Source of the DNA: Multifurca ochricompacta
Taxonomy: Eukaryota > Basidiomycota > Agaricomycetes > Russulales > Russulaceae
Reading direction: 5' to 3'
Length of the DNA stretch: 64,000 nucleotides
Assembly (NCBI GenBank): GCA_022496185.1
Contig: WTXG01000098.1
Span: forward strand, 62,001-126,000
Part shown: positions 21,575 to 32,500 of the stretch, piece by piece
Position numbering within the stretch: the first letter of the stretch is position 1
How the letters are laid out: every line of letters begins with the position of its first letter
Notes under the pieces: generated by a model
The model's database searches: none
The model's input: the letters and a program-made list of their open reading frames with translations, nothing else
What the model was told of the DNA's origin: nothing
Made by a program: the position numbers and the translations under genes

Positions 21575-23089
21575 CTAACAAAAATCCTTCTTTGCAAACG
21601 CCTTTTCTACTAATATGGTGCGCACTTCCTCACTTTCCTTCATCATGTTGGCCCATATGTCCTGAGCTTTTTCTTCCTTTGATCGTTTGTCTACGGTGGG
21701 GGGGTTGTTCTGGACGGGGTGTTCTGGTGCCACCGTGGCGACGGCAGCTCGTGCTCCCCTCTTGGGACAGTCTCGGGACATATGTCCCAATGCTCTGCAA
21801 CGGAAGCAGCGTCCTTCTTTCATTAGTGTCTGCCGCTCGTCTTCCGTGAGTGCCGCCTGAGCTCGGGCTCGATCTGCAGAGGTATCCATAGCGTTTGGAT
21901 CTCTCTGGCCGTGTGGCGCGGGCTTCACTCCGAACGCTGCCTTCCACTGGTCTCGGGTTTTTCCTTTCTTGGTGTCAACTCCAAACCTTGTCTGGAAGTC
22001 AAGGTAGTCTTGTTGCTGTCTTCGAGCAGCGTCAACCCAGGTGTCCCAGTCGTGGGGATGATGGAACTGAATAATGTTCTTGACCAGGGGGTTGGGCAAA
22101 CCCTGTGAAAAGAGGTCTAACGTTGCCTCTTCGTCCGTGTCATAGCCGGCCCTGTTGGCTAGACTCCTGAACTTGGCGACGTATGCGTCAAGTTCTCCCT
22201 TCTCCATTCTAAGGGACTTTAATTCTCGGGCTGCTTTCTGCTTGGCCTGCCCATCCGTGAAGGCATCTTTAAACCGCTCAGCGATGGTCTCCCAAAGACC
22301 TTCACTAGTGGTACGACGCCCACTTTCGACTTGCTCATTCAGCCATTCTAGCTGTTCCATGGTCCAGTCATCAACCGCATCCCCTCGAATCAGAGACAAA
22401 AACAGATTGGCCCTTTGGAACGGGTTGACAATCTGTGGGACATCATGATTGAAGTTTTTGAATGTCGTGAACTCCAACATGAATTTCTTGCTCTGCGAGC
22501 GATCCCCAGTGAAGGTTTGGGGTAAAACTCCAGACAGATGTCCAGAGGGGGGAGGGATGTTCGGTGGCGGTGCCACAGGGGCTGGTGGGGCAGGGTTGGG
22601 GAGTTGGGTGGCAATTGTCGACATATTTTGGTAGAATGGGGTTACTGTGTCAGTGGATTGTATCGATATCTGTGGAGTTGTCAAAGCAGGGGCTCTGATC
22701 ATGACAACTTCAGGTGCAACCGGAAACGTAGTCCTTGCTAATGCCGGTGCTTCTTCTTCGCTGGGTTCTTCTACGTACTCCTCTGGTTCGGAGTCCGTGA
22801 CAATGGCCAGAGGGTTTTCTCTCCACGGGCCTAGTCCAAATTCAGGTGGGGCAGGTCTGGTTGTAACCCAAGAGTTTCGACTGTCCGAGTATCGGATACA
22901 ATACCAAACTCTTTTCTCGTCGTCGTATTCTACTGGTTGGTATCTTCCGTCATGATAGACGTAGTATCCAAACTCGGTTTCAAAGTCTTTCCAGGCGGCA
23001 GAGCCAAGTACTTGCTGTGAAAGATTATTCTCGTCTCTGCGCTCAATGAGTTCTTCTCGGAAGAGGGTCTGACTGCGGCTGGAAGCCAC
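21575..23089 (-). CDS. G2 gag polyprotein
   Basis: About 504 codons. The N-terminal region is conserved with G1 (SQQVLGSAAWKDFETEFGYY), followed by a proline-rich linker, a retrotransposon gag domain (GVLPQTFTGDRSQSKKFML, LWETIAERFKDAFTD, ELDAYVAKFRSLANRAGYD) and one CCHC knuckle (CFRCRALGHMSRDC). It ends KKDFC followed by TAG. No ATG begins the frame: it opens at GTG 23087-23089, and an upstream stop lies at the LTR boundary, so initiation is unexplained. It packages the element RNA into particles. Confidence 0.88.
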   Translation of the reverse strand: MASSRSQTLFREELIERRDENNLSQQVLGSAAWKDFETEFGYYVYHDGRYQPVEYDDEKRVWYCIRYSDSRNSWVTTRPAPPEFGLGPWRENPLAIVTDSEPEEYVEEPSEEEAPALARTTFPVAPEVVMIRAPALTTPQISIQSTDTVTPFYQNMSTIATQLPNPAPPAPVAPPPNIPPPSGHLSGVLPQTFTGDRSQSKKFMLEFTTFKNFNHDVPQIVNPFQRANLFLSLIRGDAVDDWTMEQLEWLNEQVESGRRTTSEGLWETIAERFKDAFTDGQAKQKAARELKSLRMEKGELDAYVAKFRSLANRAGYDTDEEATLDLFSQGLPNPLVKNIIQFHHPHDWDTWVDAARRQQQDYLDFQTRFGVDTKKGKTRDQWKAAFGVKPAPHGQRDPNAMDTSADRARAQAALTEDERQTLMKEGRCFRCRALGHMSRDCPKRGARAAVATVAPEHPVQNNPPTVDKRSKEEKAQDIWANMMKESEEVRTILVEKAFAKKDFC

Positions 23090-23094
23090 TGTGA

Positions 23095-23108
23095 GAGACT
23101 CGACTTGA
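23095..23108 (-). promoter_or_regulatory. G2 primer-binding site, self-priming type
   Basis: Immediately after the 5' LTR (minus strand) comes TCAAGTCGAGTCTC. Its AAGTCGAGTCT is the exact reverse complement of AGACTCGACTT at 23332-23342 in the LTR. That block starts 34 nt downstream of the TATATAAG box (23369-23376), where the RNA should begin. G1 has the same at 30118-30131. Confidence 0.85.
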
Positions 23109-23686
23109 TGTTACGTCCGGTGTGAGACGTTCTGCACGACTTGTGCGACAGCGTTGTACGGATGTTCAGATAAGAGGTCAATAAGGCCTCTTGGAGTTTA
23201 AGATGGATGAGTCAAAGTCAACGGGGCTGCTCCCGAGTGACAATGTTGAGCGGAAAGTGCCAAAAGCACTGAGACGGTTGAGTCAGAGGTTTCAAGGGGA
23301 AGTCCAGAAGACAAACACCGATGTATTCAATAAGTCGAGTCTGAGGTCTACAAGGTAGCTACAGCGGACTTATATACGTAATTGAATGGGCGTCTATAGA
23401 TAAGATAACGGAGTCAAGTGGGCCCGAATATACGAAAGCGGAGGGCGTAAAGCCTGGCTTCTGATAGGGGATTAAGTAAGTGTCCGGTCGTAAAGATAAG
23501 GGATAAGATAAGAGTCCAAACACAAGTACAGTAACACAAACATGGACAAAGGCAATCACGGGGAGGGGAGTAGGGCACGTGAAGGATCCCACGATGGAGA
23601 CGTGATCTGATAATGTAAAGTAGACGGCAAGGAAGGGTCGTCGTTCGGTAAGAGAAAGAAAACAGGAAGAGATGGGGTTCGTAACA
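23109..23686 (-). repeat. G2 5' LTR
   Basis: 578 bp with the promoter (minus-strand TATATAAG at 23369-23376) and the predicted RNA start close to 23345. Confidence 0.95.
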
Positions 23687-23691
23687 CAAAC

Positions 23692-23829
23692 AGAAGGATC
23701 ATGAGGATGGGCGGAGAGCATGTGACGGGTCCCACGATGGAGACATGATCATATAGTGAAGAGTAGGTGGCTGGGAGGGTTCGTCACCGGGTAGGAAGAA
23801 GAAAACAGGAAGGGACGGGGTGCGTAACA
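23692..23829 (-). repeat. G1 3' LTR, inner part
   Basis: The remaining 138 bp of the split LTR, identical to the matching part of 30132-30711. The polypurine tract (minus AGAAGAGGGGGTGA) follows at 23830-23843. Confidence 0.9.
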
Positions 23830-23860
23830 TCACCCCCTCTTCTGGTTCTAGCAGTCCCGG

Positions 23861-25053
23861 CTAGAAACGACTCGTACCGTCATCATCCTGCACCAGCTCT
23901 AAATAATCATCAGCTACATTACGATCGTCTTCTCTATACGGCTCCAGCTCTTGTGGACATGCATGGGTGCGAAGGAAGCCGTACGGGCTGCGCTGACCAC
24001 AGGCGCAGCACAGGTCGTAGACGGGGCAGTCGATCTCTTTGTGTCCGGCGTTGTGTCGAAGGCATTTGCCACACCAGCCTGACGGGTTGTTGATTGTCAG
24101 GGCCACCCCTACGCGTCGAAAGATGCAGTGCCGGCTCCAATGAAGATTACTGCGGCAGTGTCGGCACCACTTGTGGTTGAGAGGGCAATTCCAGCTGATG
24201 TGATACTTGCTGTCACAACGCCAGCAGGTTTCCCCGCGCGGATTCTCATGCAACTGTGGCATCTCGAGCCGGCTTGGTAGTAATGTCGGGGTGGCTCTGA
24301 GTGTGCGAGGAGGGAGAGGCCGTGCATAGGTGTCAGCGTACCTTTCGGCGATCGTCTGATATGCGTCCCCCGCCTCCAACCTCTTCCTAATGTCCACAAT
24401 CTCCTGCTCCAATTGGAACATTCCATTTGTCAGCCTGGCCATCATCTTCGTGTGCTCCTTGTACTGCTGATTCAGTGTCCTTCGCAGTGTGATGTTTTTC
24501 CTCAACCTCATAACCTCCGCCTTCAGGCGCGGGAGCCTCATATTGTTCATTACTTCGTCGATTGCAAAGGCGCGGCAATCCTCCGCGGCAAGGTGGCCCA
24601 ACTGTTCATCAGTCAGCGTGTGATGAAGCCGACCTGTATACCTTTCTTCCAGATAAACAGGAGCCCCATAGACTGGCCCATTCTTCTTCATACACCCAGC
24701 CACATCCATCCCGCCATTGGTGTAGTAGATGTATTTTGCGATGGCTGTAGTGCCGTCAGCCATGGTGATCTCTAGCGGGAAGTACATGGAGGAGTTGGGG
24801 TTGTTGGGAATAAAAGGGAATTCGGGGCTTCATCGTCAATCTCTCCGTTGAGTAAGTCGTTGGGATGGGGATCTTCGCTGTGAGTGAAATCGTCGTTTGG
24901 ATTCGGGGATTGGTTCTTGACGTGGGCCTCCGCAGCTTCATAATCAATAGGGGAAGAAGGACGAGTGGACAGGTGAGTAGATGGGAAATTTTCGACGACG
25001 GTCATGGGAGAAGCGAAGGCGTCAATGGCAGCAGAGGCGGCAATGAAAGACAT
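23861..25053 (-). CDS. G1 ORF3: coiled-coil protein with zinc-knuckle-like clusters (frameshifted)
   Basis: The homologue of G2 ORF3 at the same place, between pol (stop 25129) and the LTR. It starts MSFIAASAAIDAFASP at ATG 25053. One base is missing near 24828, so the reading moves to the frame that continues MYFPLEITMADGTTAIAKY from 24787. The site differs from the one broken in G2. CWRCDSKYHISWNC, CRHCRSNLHWSRHC, CGKC...H...C and CCAC...H..C are all kept, as is the charged helical stretch (LPRLKAEVMRLRKNI). By eye the C-terminal ~300 residues are about 80-85% identical to G2, similar to gag, so the ancestor probably needed this protein. The two lesions are independent. Confidence 0.75.
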
Positions 25054-25128
25054 GATAGATTGTTCGGTGGTAGTAATTCGCTGAGGGAGCATATACTGGG
25101 GAAATCAAGAGGGTCTGAGACTGTTCTT

Positions 25129-28100
25129 TTAACTGTTTCTGGGCGCTTCTGGATGCTGGGTATGAAATTCCGCGATAAGGACTGGGGCAAAGATATCTCC
25201 GGCTGGTTCCCACGAGTTGTCAGAGGCTGGGAATCCTTTCCATTTAACTAGGTAATACAGCTTGCGCCCTCGGCCTTGTCGCTTCGAGTCTAGAATGCAT
25301 TCTACTTCCCACTCCTCTTGTCCGTCAATAAGGTCAGGTGGGGGTCTTGGGAAGTTTTCCCCGTGCAGGGGTGTTTCCTTGTAAGGTGTCAGCAGCTTGG
25401 CGTGGAAGACTGGGTGGATGCGCCATGCAGGAGGAAGCTCGAGTTCATATGACACATCTGACAGCTTCCTTGTTATCTTGAAGGGTCCGTGACGTCGGGG
25501 CGCTAATTTGGCCGTGGGGTGTGACATATGAATGTTCTTCCCTTCCAACCATACCAGGTCATTGGTCCGATAAGGTGTGAACCTCGAAGGTCTTTCCGCT
25601 AGGGTCTTTTGCGCCTTCAACAGATTTTCATTGGCTGATTTCCGAATCTCTTCCCATTGGCTGATACGCTGCATGGCTGAAGGGACATTCGTTGGCTTTC
25701 CGGTCCACGTGGCCCGGGGTGTCCATCCCATAATAAGTGAGAATGGGGAGGTTTTTGTGGTACCATTGGGCCAGGAGTTGTGTGCGAATTCTGCCATCGC
25801 TAGCCAGTCCGCCCAATCATCCTGTCATCCGTTGCACCAGAACCGAAGATATTGTTTGAGCCACTGGTTTGTTCTTTCCGACTGTCCATCTGTCTGTGGG
25901 TGATACGCTGTAGAGATGTTCTGGGCGATATTCAGCATCTTACAGAGCGCTCTAGCAAACGCGGACATGAAGCGTGGGTCGCAGTCTGAGATGATCTTTT
26001 CAGGGAGGCCATAGTGTCTGTAGACGTGATCCAGGTAAAGTTTGGCCACTCCTTCCGCTGTGATAGACTCTTTGCAAGGTATAAATAGCGCCGCTTTTGA
26101 ACAGTCATGATCGGTGATGGTCAGGATTGTGTCGAAACCTCTGGAGGTGGGGAGTTTGATGATGAAATCCATGGTGATAGTCTGGAACGGTTGTGAGGCT
26201 GTCGGTGTAATTGGGGATGGTGCCGGTGGTTGCGGGTGCGTGTTCACTTTGTTGGCCTGACAGTCTGCACATCCCTTCACATATTCCTCCACATCCTTTT
26301 TCATGTTTGGCCACCAGTAGTCGCGTTTGGTGAGAGCATAAGTGTTGGCGATGCCAGGGTGTCCTGCAGAGGGGAGGTCGTGGTGAAAATGGATCACCCC
26401 CCTCTTAATGTTGTCGCCACCGGTGACAACGAGTCGATCCCCGTCCTTCCACCACAGGCCGTCAATCTTTTTCAGGTTATGTGCGTCGGCCCATGCTTCG
26501 CATAACTGCTGATTCATATTTTGGGACACTTGGGCCCATAGATCCATATCATGAAGACTGACAACCGCCGTGTTTGCAAAGACCTCTTCAGGGAGCACCG
26601 TGATATTAGTGTTATCCTCTCCACCATCGTTCAAGTCCGGCCGTCGTGACAGTGCATCTGCTCGTGCATTGCGACTTCCTGCAATGTGTTTGAGCACAAA
26701 GTTGTATTCTTCCAATTCTAGGACTTCACGCGCAACTCGTCAACTAATCTTGTGGGGTTCCTTCCAATACAGTAGATTGGAGTGATCGGTGTGAATAATA
26801 GTCTTGTGGGGAGTTCCTGCTAGATATGGTCGCCAATGTCGCAATGCTTTCACAATCGCCAGTAACTCCCTGTCCCAAATATCGTAATTCCGTTCCGCTG
26901 GTGAGAATGTCTCTGAGTAAAAGGCTACAGGGTGAAGGAGTCCCGCTGTGTCCCGCTGATTTAATACGGCGCCATTTGCAAAGTGGGATGCATCGACCTC
27001 AAGTTCGAAAGGTTTCTGCAAATCCAGTTGTAACAGGACTGGTTCTGAGCTGATGATGTCGCGAATCTGTTCAAAAGCCGTTTGATGTTCCTCCGTCCAG
27101 TGCCAAGGGACGTCCTTCTTCAGTAATCCATTCAGTGGTTGGGTGATCCCTGAGAATCCCCGAACAAAGCGTCGATAGAAGTTACAGAAACCAACAAAGG
27201 ACCGTACGTCCTTGACACATGTAGGCACTGGCCATTCCTGGACTCCTTGCACCTTTACAGGGTCCATTCGTACCCGTCCCCCTTCTAGGATAACTCCTAG
27301 ATACTCTACGCTCGGTTGTTCGAATGAGCATTTAGCGGGCTTAAGATACAGATCGTGTTCGTGAAGGATGTCCAACACCTGATGCACTTGCTTTCGATGA
27401 TGAGTCAGGTCGTTCGTGGTAGCAACCAATATGTCGTCCATGTAAACCACTACTTCGCCAGTGAGAATGAGGTCGTGAAAGATGTGGTTCATCATTGATT
27501 GAAAGGTAGCAGGCGAGTTGGTAAGGCCAAAAAACATAACATTCGGTTCGAACAGCCCCTGATTGGTCTTGAAGGCCGCTTTACATTGATCCCCATCCTT
27601 GATTCGAATGTTATTGTATCCCCAATGGACGTCCATTTTGGAGAATAAGGACTTATCCCTCATGGTGTCGATGAGTTCCGAAATAAGTGGCAAGGGGTAG
27701 GCATTTTTCACAGTGTAGGCGTTTATCCGTCGGTAATCTTGAACGGGTCGAAGTTTGCCATCCTTCTTCTTGATGAAGAAGAACGGCGATGCGTATGGTG
27801 ATTTCGACGGTCTAATGTATCCTTTCGCAAGATGCTCCTCTAGGAATGTTGTAAGTGCGGTTTGTTCTGCCTGTGACAATGGGTAGATTTTGCAGTCAAT
27901 TGCTGATGGGGTATCAGGTATGAAGTCGATGGCGTGATCCCATGGTCGCGCAGGGGGGAAGCGCTGCGATTCCTCCTCTGAGAATACCTTCCAGTGTCTA
28001 TGGTATTCCGCTGGCACCACCTCTTCAAATGTCTTTTCCGTCTGTCCTTCTATTGCCTTCTGCGCGAGCTCTGATGCTTTGGTGACGAAACAGTAGCCTG

Positions 28101-28605
28101 GGTCCTCCTCTGTTGTTACTGTCGCTACAGTGTGCCGGGCTGCGTAGTCATACCCCATAGATGTAATGAGCACAGGGTAGGAGTCCTTGCTCATCGTTGC
28201 ATCGCCCCAATTGATCTTAGGTTCAAATGCGGCGAGCCAGGGATATCCCAGAACCAAGTCTTCTCCGCCTAGGTTGGTGACTAGGAAGCGTATTGCTTTT
28301 GTCTGCTCCCCTACTTGGATGTTTAGGTCGGTATAATGTGTAATTTTCCCTGCCCGATTGGCAGTTCTGTCAATATTCCAGATATTCTTCTCCTGGGGGA
28401 GTGCCAGCATTCCTAGTCCCATGGTCTTCACCATCCGCAGGCTGATGAAGTTGTCGGTAGCTCCTGAGTCAACCAGGATGTCGCGATCGGCCGTCCTCTG
28501 TGTGGTTTCGAAATGCACTGGTATTTTCAATGATTTGAAGCGACTAGTGTACACAGAGGTTACATGTAATGCTCGTGCCCAGGCCGATGGGGTTGAGCCA
28601 ATCAA
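25129..28605 (-). pseudogene. G1 pol with two TGA codons
   Basis: The order is the same as in G2: protease (ILVDSGATDNFISL), RT (VYMDDILVAT), RNase H (EVDASHFANGAVLNQ), integrase (FHHDLPSAGHPG, VKGCADCQAN, TMDFIIKLPTS, SDCDPRFMS, YHPQTDGQSERTNQWLKQ) and chromodomain (EEWEVECILDSKRQ, YYLVKWKGFPASDNSWEPA). Stops at 26740-26742 (after EPHKIS, where G2 has CGA) and at 25825-25827 (RFWCNG-stop-QDDW). The catalytic SDRD of G2 is SDCD here; the DDE aspartate itself is kept. It overlaps gag in the -1 frame. Confidence 0.9.
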
Positions 28606-30131
28606 AAATCCTTTTTCGCGAATGCCTTTTCTACTAGGATGGCTCGCACTTCCTCACTTTCCTTCATCATATTTGCCCATATTTCCTGCGCCTTCTCTTC
28701 TTTTGTCCTTTTGTCGACGGTCGGTGGATTGTTTTGGACTGGTTTGACCACCGCTTCCGCCGCTCGTGCCCCCTTCTTCGGGCATTCTCTAGACATGTGC
28801 CCTTGCGCCTTACAGCGAAAGCACCTTCCTTCTTTCATCAATGTCTGTCTTTCGTCTTCCGTGAGTGCAACCCAGGCTCTGGTTCTGTCAGCAGAGGTAT
28901 CCATGGCGTTTGGATCCCTCTGACTAGTGTGCGCGGGTTTGACTCCGAAGGCGGCCTTCCACTGGTTGCGGGTCTTTCCCTTTTTCATATCGACCCCAAA
29001 ACGCATCTGGAAGTCGAGATAATCTTGCTGCTGTCGGCGGGCAGCATCGACCCATGTATCCCAATCATTGGGATGATGAAACTGGATGATGTTTTTCACC
29101 AGTGGATTGGGCAACCCCTGGGAGAAGAGGTCCAGTGTGGCCTCCTCGTCAGTGTCATAGCTGGCCCTGTTGGCCAGACTTCTGAACTTCGCTACATAAG
29201 CGTCGAGTTCTCCCTTCTCCATTCTAAGGGACTTGAGTTCTCGAGCGGCCTTCTGCTTGGCCTGCCCATCTGTGAATGCATCCTTAAATCTCTGGGCGAT
29301 GGTTTCCCACAGGCCCTCGCTAGTGGTACGTCGACCATTCTCAATTTGTTCGTTCAGCCACTCCAGCTGCTCCATGGTCCAGTCGTCTACAGCCTCCCCT
29401 TGGATCAGGGAGAGGAAGAGGTTTGCGCGTTGGAAAGGATTAATGATCTGGGGAACATCATGGTTGAAGTTCTTAAAGGTCGTGAACTCTAGCATGAACT
29501 TCTTGCTTTGCGACCGATCTCCAGTGAATGTCTGGGGCAGCACTCCTGACAATCGCCCCAATGGTGGGGGAATGTTGGGTGGTAACATGGCTGGTGGGGG
29601 TGGAGGGGGAGGAGGTACTGGGTCCGGGAGCTGGGTGGCGATAGTAGACATGTTTTGGTAAAATGGGGTGACGGTGTCGGTGGACTGTATTGAAATCTGG
29701 GGAGTTGTCAAAGCAGGGGCTCTGGACGTGACAACTGCCGGTGCAACTGGGGTTGTAGTCGACGCTAATACCAGTGCTTCTTCACTGTGTTCTTCCACGT
29801 ACTCTTCTGGCTCAGAGTCCATAACAATGGCCGGGGGATTTTCTCTCCACGGTCCTAATCCAAATTCAGGTGGAGCGGGTCCTGTAGTAACCCATGAGTG
29901 TCGGCTGTCCGAGTATCGGATACGGTACCAAACTCATTTCTTGTCGTCGTATTCTACCGGTTGGTATCTTCTGTCGTGATAGACGTAGTATCCAAACTCG
30001 GACTCAAAATCTTTCCAGGTGGCAGAGCCAAGTACCTGTTGTGAAAGGTCAGGCTCGTCCCTTCGTTCGATGGGTTCTTCTTTAAAGAGGGTCTGACTGC
30101 GGCTGGAAGCCACAATGGAGACTCGACTTGA
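28602..30131 (-). pseudogene. G1 gag with one TGA codon
   Basis: The gag domain is intact (GVLPQTFTGDRSQSKKFML, ELDAYVAKFRSLANRASYD) with a CCHC knuckle CFRCKAQGHMSRECPKKG. The N-terminal ~75 residues (SQQVLGSATWKDFESEFGYY) are cut from the rest by TGA at 29934-29936. The frame is open into the LTR and has no obvious ATG. Confidence 0.85.
30118..30131 (-). promoter_or_regulatory. G1 primer-binding site, self-priming type
   Basis: Minus strand TCAAGTCGAGTCTC directly after the 5' LTR, identical to G2. The complementary AGACTCGACTT block is in the LTR downstream of TATATAAG. Confidence 0.85.
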
Positions 30132-30711
30132 TGTTACGTCCGGTGCGGGACGTTCCACACAACTTGTGTGACAGCGTGATACGGGGGTTCAGATAAGAGA
30201 CCAATAAGGCCTCTTGGAGTGAAGGATGACGAGTCAAAGTCAAAGAGGCTGTACTCTAAGACGATGGTGAGCGGAGAGTGCCAAAAGCACCGAGACAAGA
30301 AGACGTTCGAGAATCAAAGGAGAGTCCAGAAGACTAGCACCGATGTATTCAATAAGTCGAGTCTGAGCTTTACAGTGTAGGCTACAGTGGACTTATATAC
30401 GTAAGGAAACGGGCATCTGTTGATAAGGAATCACGGAGTCAAGTGGGCCCAAATATCTGGAAGCGGAGGGCGTAAAGCCTGGCTTCTACTGATAGGGAAC
30501 TAAGTAAGTGTCCGGTCGTACGATAAGGCGATAAGCGATAAGCAGCGATAAGAGTCCGTAAACATAAGCAAACAGAAGGATCATGAGGATGGGCGGAGAG
30601 CATGTGACGGGTCCCACGATGGAGACATGATCATATAGTGAAGAGTAGGTGGCTGGGAGGGTTCGTCACCGGGTAGGAAGAAGAAAACAGGAAGGGACGG
30701 GGTGCGTAACA
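30132..30711 (-). repeat. G1 5' LTR
   Basis: 580 bp, TGTTACGTCCGG...GGGTGCGTAACA, intact. Confidence 0.93.
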
Positions 30712-30716
30712 GCCCG

Positions 30717-32500
30717 AGGTGGAATGATGATCGTTGGCGTGGTCCCCAAGACTAGAGTCTGAGTAGCCGACAAGTCCCTTTCTGTGCGCTCCATTGTAGC
30801 GAAGCCTAAGGTTGGCTGTGCTTCTTAGATAAGCCAGCACATATTTGGCAAGTCGCAGGTGTTGTGGCGAAGGATTTGCTGCATACTGCGCAAGACGTGC
30901 TACAGCGAAAGAAATGTCAGGGCGAGTCCCAATTTGCATGTACAGAAGGCTCCCAATAATTTGTTGATAATATGTGATTTCTGTTTGAGTAGCCTGTTCA
31001 GTGTGCTTTACCAGGTGGACATCTGCCCCAGCAGGGAGTGGTGTGCACGCGGGGTTCGCATCCGCCATCCCAAAGCGTGCAACAATCTCTCCAATGTACC
31101 GTGATTGATCAATTTCCAGACGCTTGATAGATCTGTCGCGTGTGATCTGGACTCCAAGATATGAGTCGATCTCACCTAGATCTGTCATTTCATAGCGCTT
31201 AGATAAGATCCCCTTGATCTGGTTAACCTCCTTGAGAGTATCGCCTAAGATAGTGATGTCGTCGACATAGAGGATTATAATTGCTGTACCCTCCCCATCT
31301 TGGCGACGACGCACGTATACCCCGGCATCAGAGAAAGTGCGCGTGAAGCCAAGCTCCAATAGAACTCCATGGAATTGCAAGTTCCATGTGCGTGAGGCTT
31401 GTTTGAGTCCGTAAATTGCCTTTTTCAGTAGGCATACCTTATTTGGCTGGCCCGATGTGATGAAACCCTCCGGTTGCTCCATGTAAATTTCCTCATCCAG
31501 TAGTCCGTTCAGGAACGCTGACTTGACGTCCATTTGATGGATCTCCCAATCCTCTAGCACGGCCAATGCCAGTAACAGTCTCAATGACTCGAACCGGGCT
31601 ACTGGAGAAAATGTTTCATCATAATCAATACCTTGAATTTGCGTGAATCCCTTAGCAACTAAGCGTGCGCGAAAGCGTCCATCGGCCTTGCGCTTGAAAA
31701 CCCACTTGGACTTCACAGCCTTCCAATCAGCCGGTAAGTCCACTAGCGTCCAAGTTCCATTCTTGGCTAGTGCGTCCATTTCATATTGGCACGCATCCTG
31801 CCAGTCGCTAGCATAGTCTGACTTCATCGCCTCCTGATATGTGAGCGGATCACTATATGCAGCCGCTGCAAGCAAAGCACGATGCCTGAGTCGCCCATCC
31901 TCACCTAACTCGGCATTATCATCGCCAAAGTAACATGGATTCCTGCAAGGATTCTCTCGCAGTCTCCGAGGGGGCACGTCCTCCAAAGTGGGGACAATGG
32001 TCCACTGAGTCCAGAGAAACCGGTTGCGCGGGGTGCGGGGCGCGGGCTCTTGCATTGCGGGGCGTGAAGGTGGGGTAGCCCAGACTGTATTACCAGAACT
32101 TGGGGTTTGCTGTGTGGCAACAGGGGATGGCATCCTTGGCGGATCAACCTCCCCTTGAGTTTGCATAGGGACAGCCATAGGGAATGTAACGGCCAGTGGC
32201 CCCTCCAGGGCCTTAGGTTGATCAGAACGAATGGACGGCTCACCATTGTCCTGAAAAGGAAAGGAGTGTTCGTCAAATGTCACGTCACGCGACAAGACAA
32301 CTGCTCAGGTACTCTTGTTCCATAGCCGGTAACCCTTAGAACCCAGCTCATACCCAACAAGCGTCATCTCGATTGATCTTGGATCGAGCTTTCTTCGCTT
32401 GTTCTCAGGCACATGAACATATGCCTTGCATCCGAAGATGCGGAAATAAGAGATGTCTGGAGTGTGACCAGCACTCCAGAGCTCATGAGGCGTGCGCCAA
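30717..32500 (-). pseudogene. Copia2 reverse transcriptase and start of RNase H
   Basis: It contains YQEAMKSDYASDWQDACQYE, KSKWVFKRKADGRFRARLVA, YDETFSPVARFESLRLLLAL, the catalytic LYVDDITILG and the RNase H start LVGYSDSSLGD. It ends at STSG, where G1 is inserted. A TGA near 32306 separates it from the preceding DVTFDEHSFPF-upstream segment (Copia1 has CGA there). Confidence 0.9.

Larger units (their letters stand above)
16216..23686 (-). mobile_element. G2: Ty3-type chromovirus inserted in the G1 LTR
   Basis: 7471 bp with two 578-bp LTRs (16216-16793 and 23109-23686) and the TSD CAAAC (16211-16215, 23687-23691). Gene order on the minus strand is gag (23089-21575), pol (from about 21575 to 18099) and a third ORF (18023-16825). 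The pol frame has one premature TGA at 21411-21413, just after the protease DSGATDNF motif, and ORF3 has one frameshift near 17883. Otherwise the frames are open, so this is the best-preserved element in the window. Confidence 0.95.
15774..30711 (-). mobile_element. G1: Ty3-type chromovirus inserted in Copia2
   Basis: The LTRs are 580 bp. One (30132-30711) is whole; the other is split into 15774-16215 and 23692-23829 by G2. The 5-bp TSD GCCCG (15769-15773, 30712-30716) lies inside the Copia2 RNase H codons for STSG. The LTR ends are TGTTACG/CGTAACA. Minus-strand order is gag, pol (protease, RT, RNase H, integrase, chromodomain) and a third ORF. Three in-frame TGA codons (29934, 26740, 25825) and a frameshift in ORF3 inactivate it. 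The two LTRs differ at three sites, all CpG. Confidence 0.93.
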
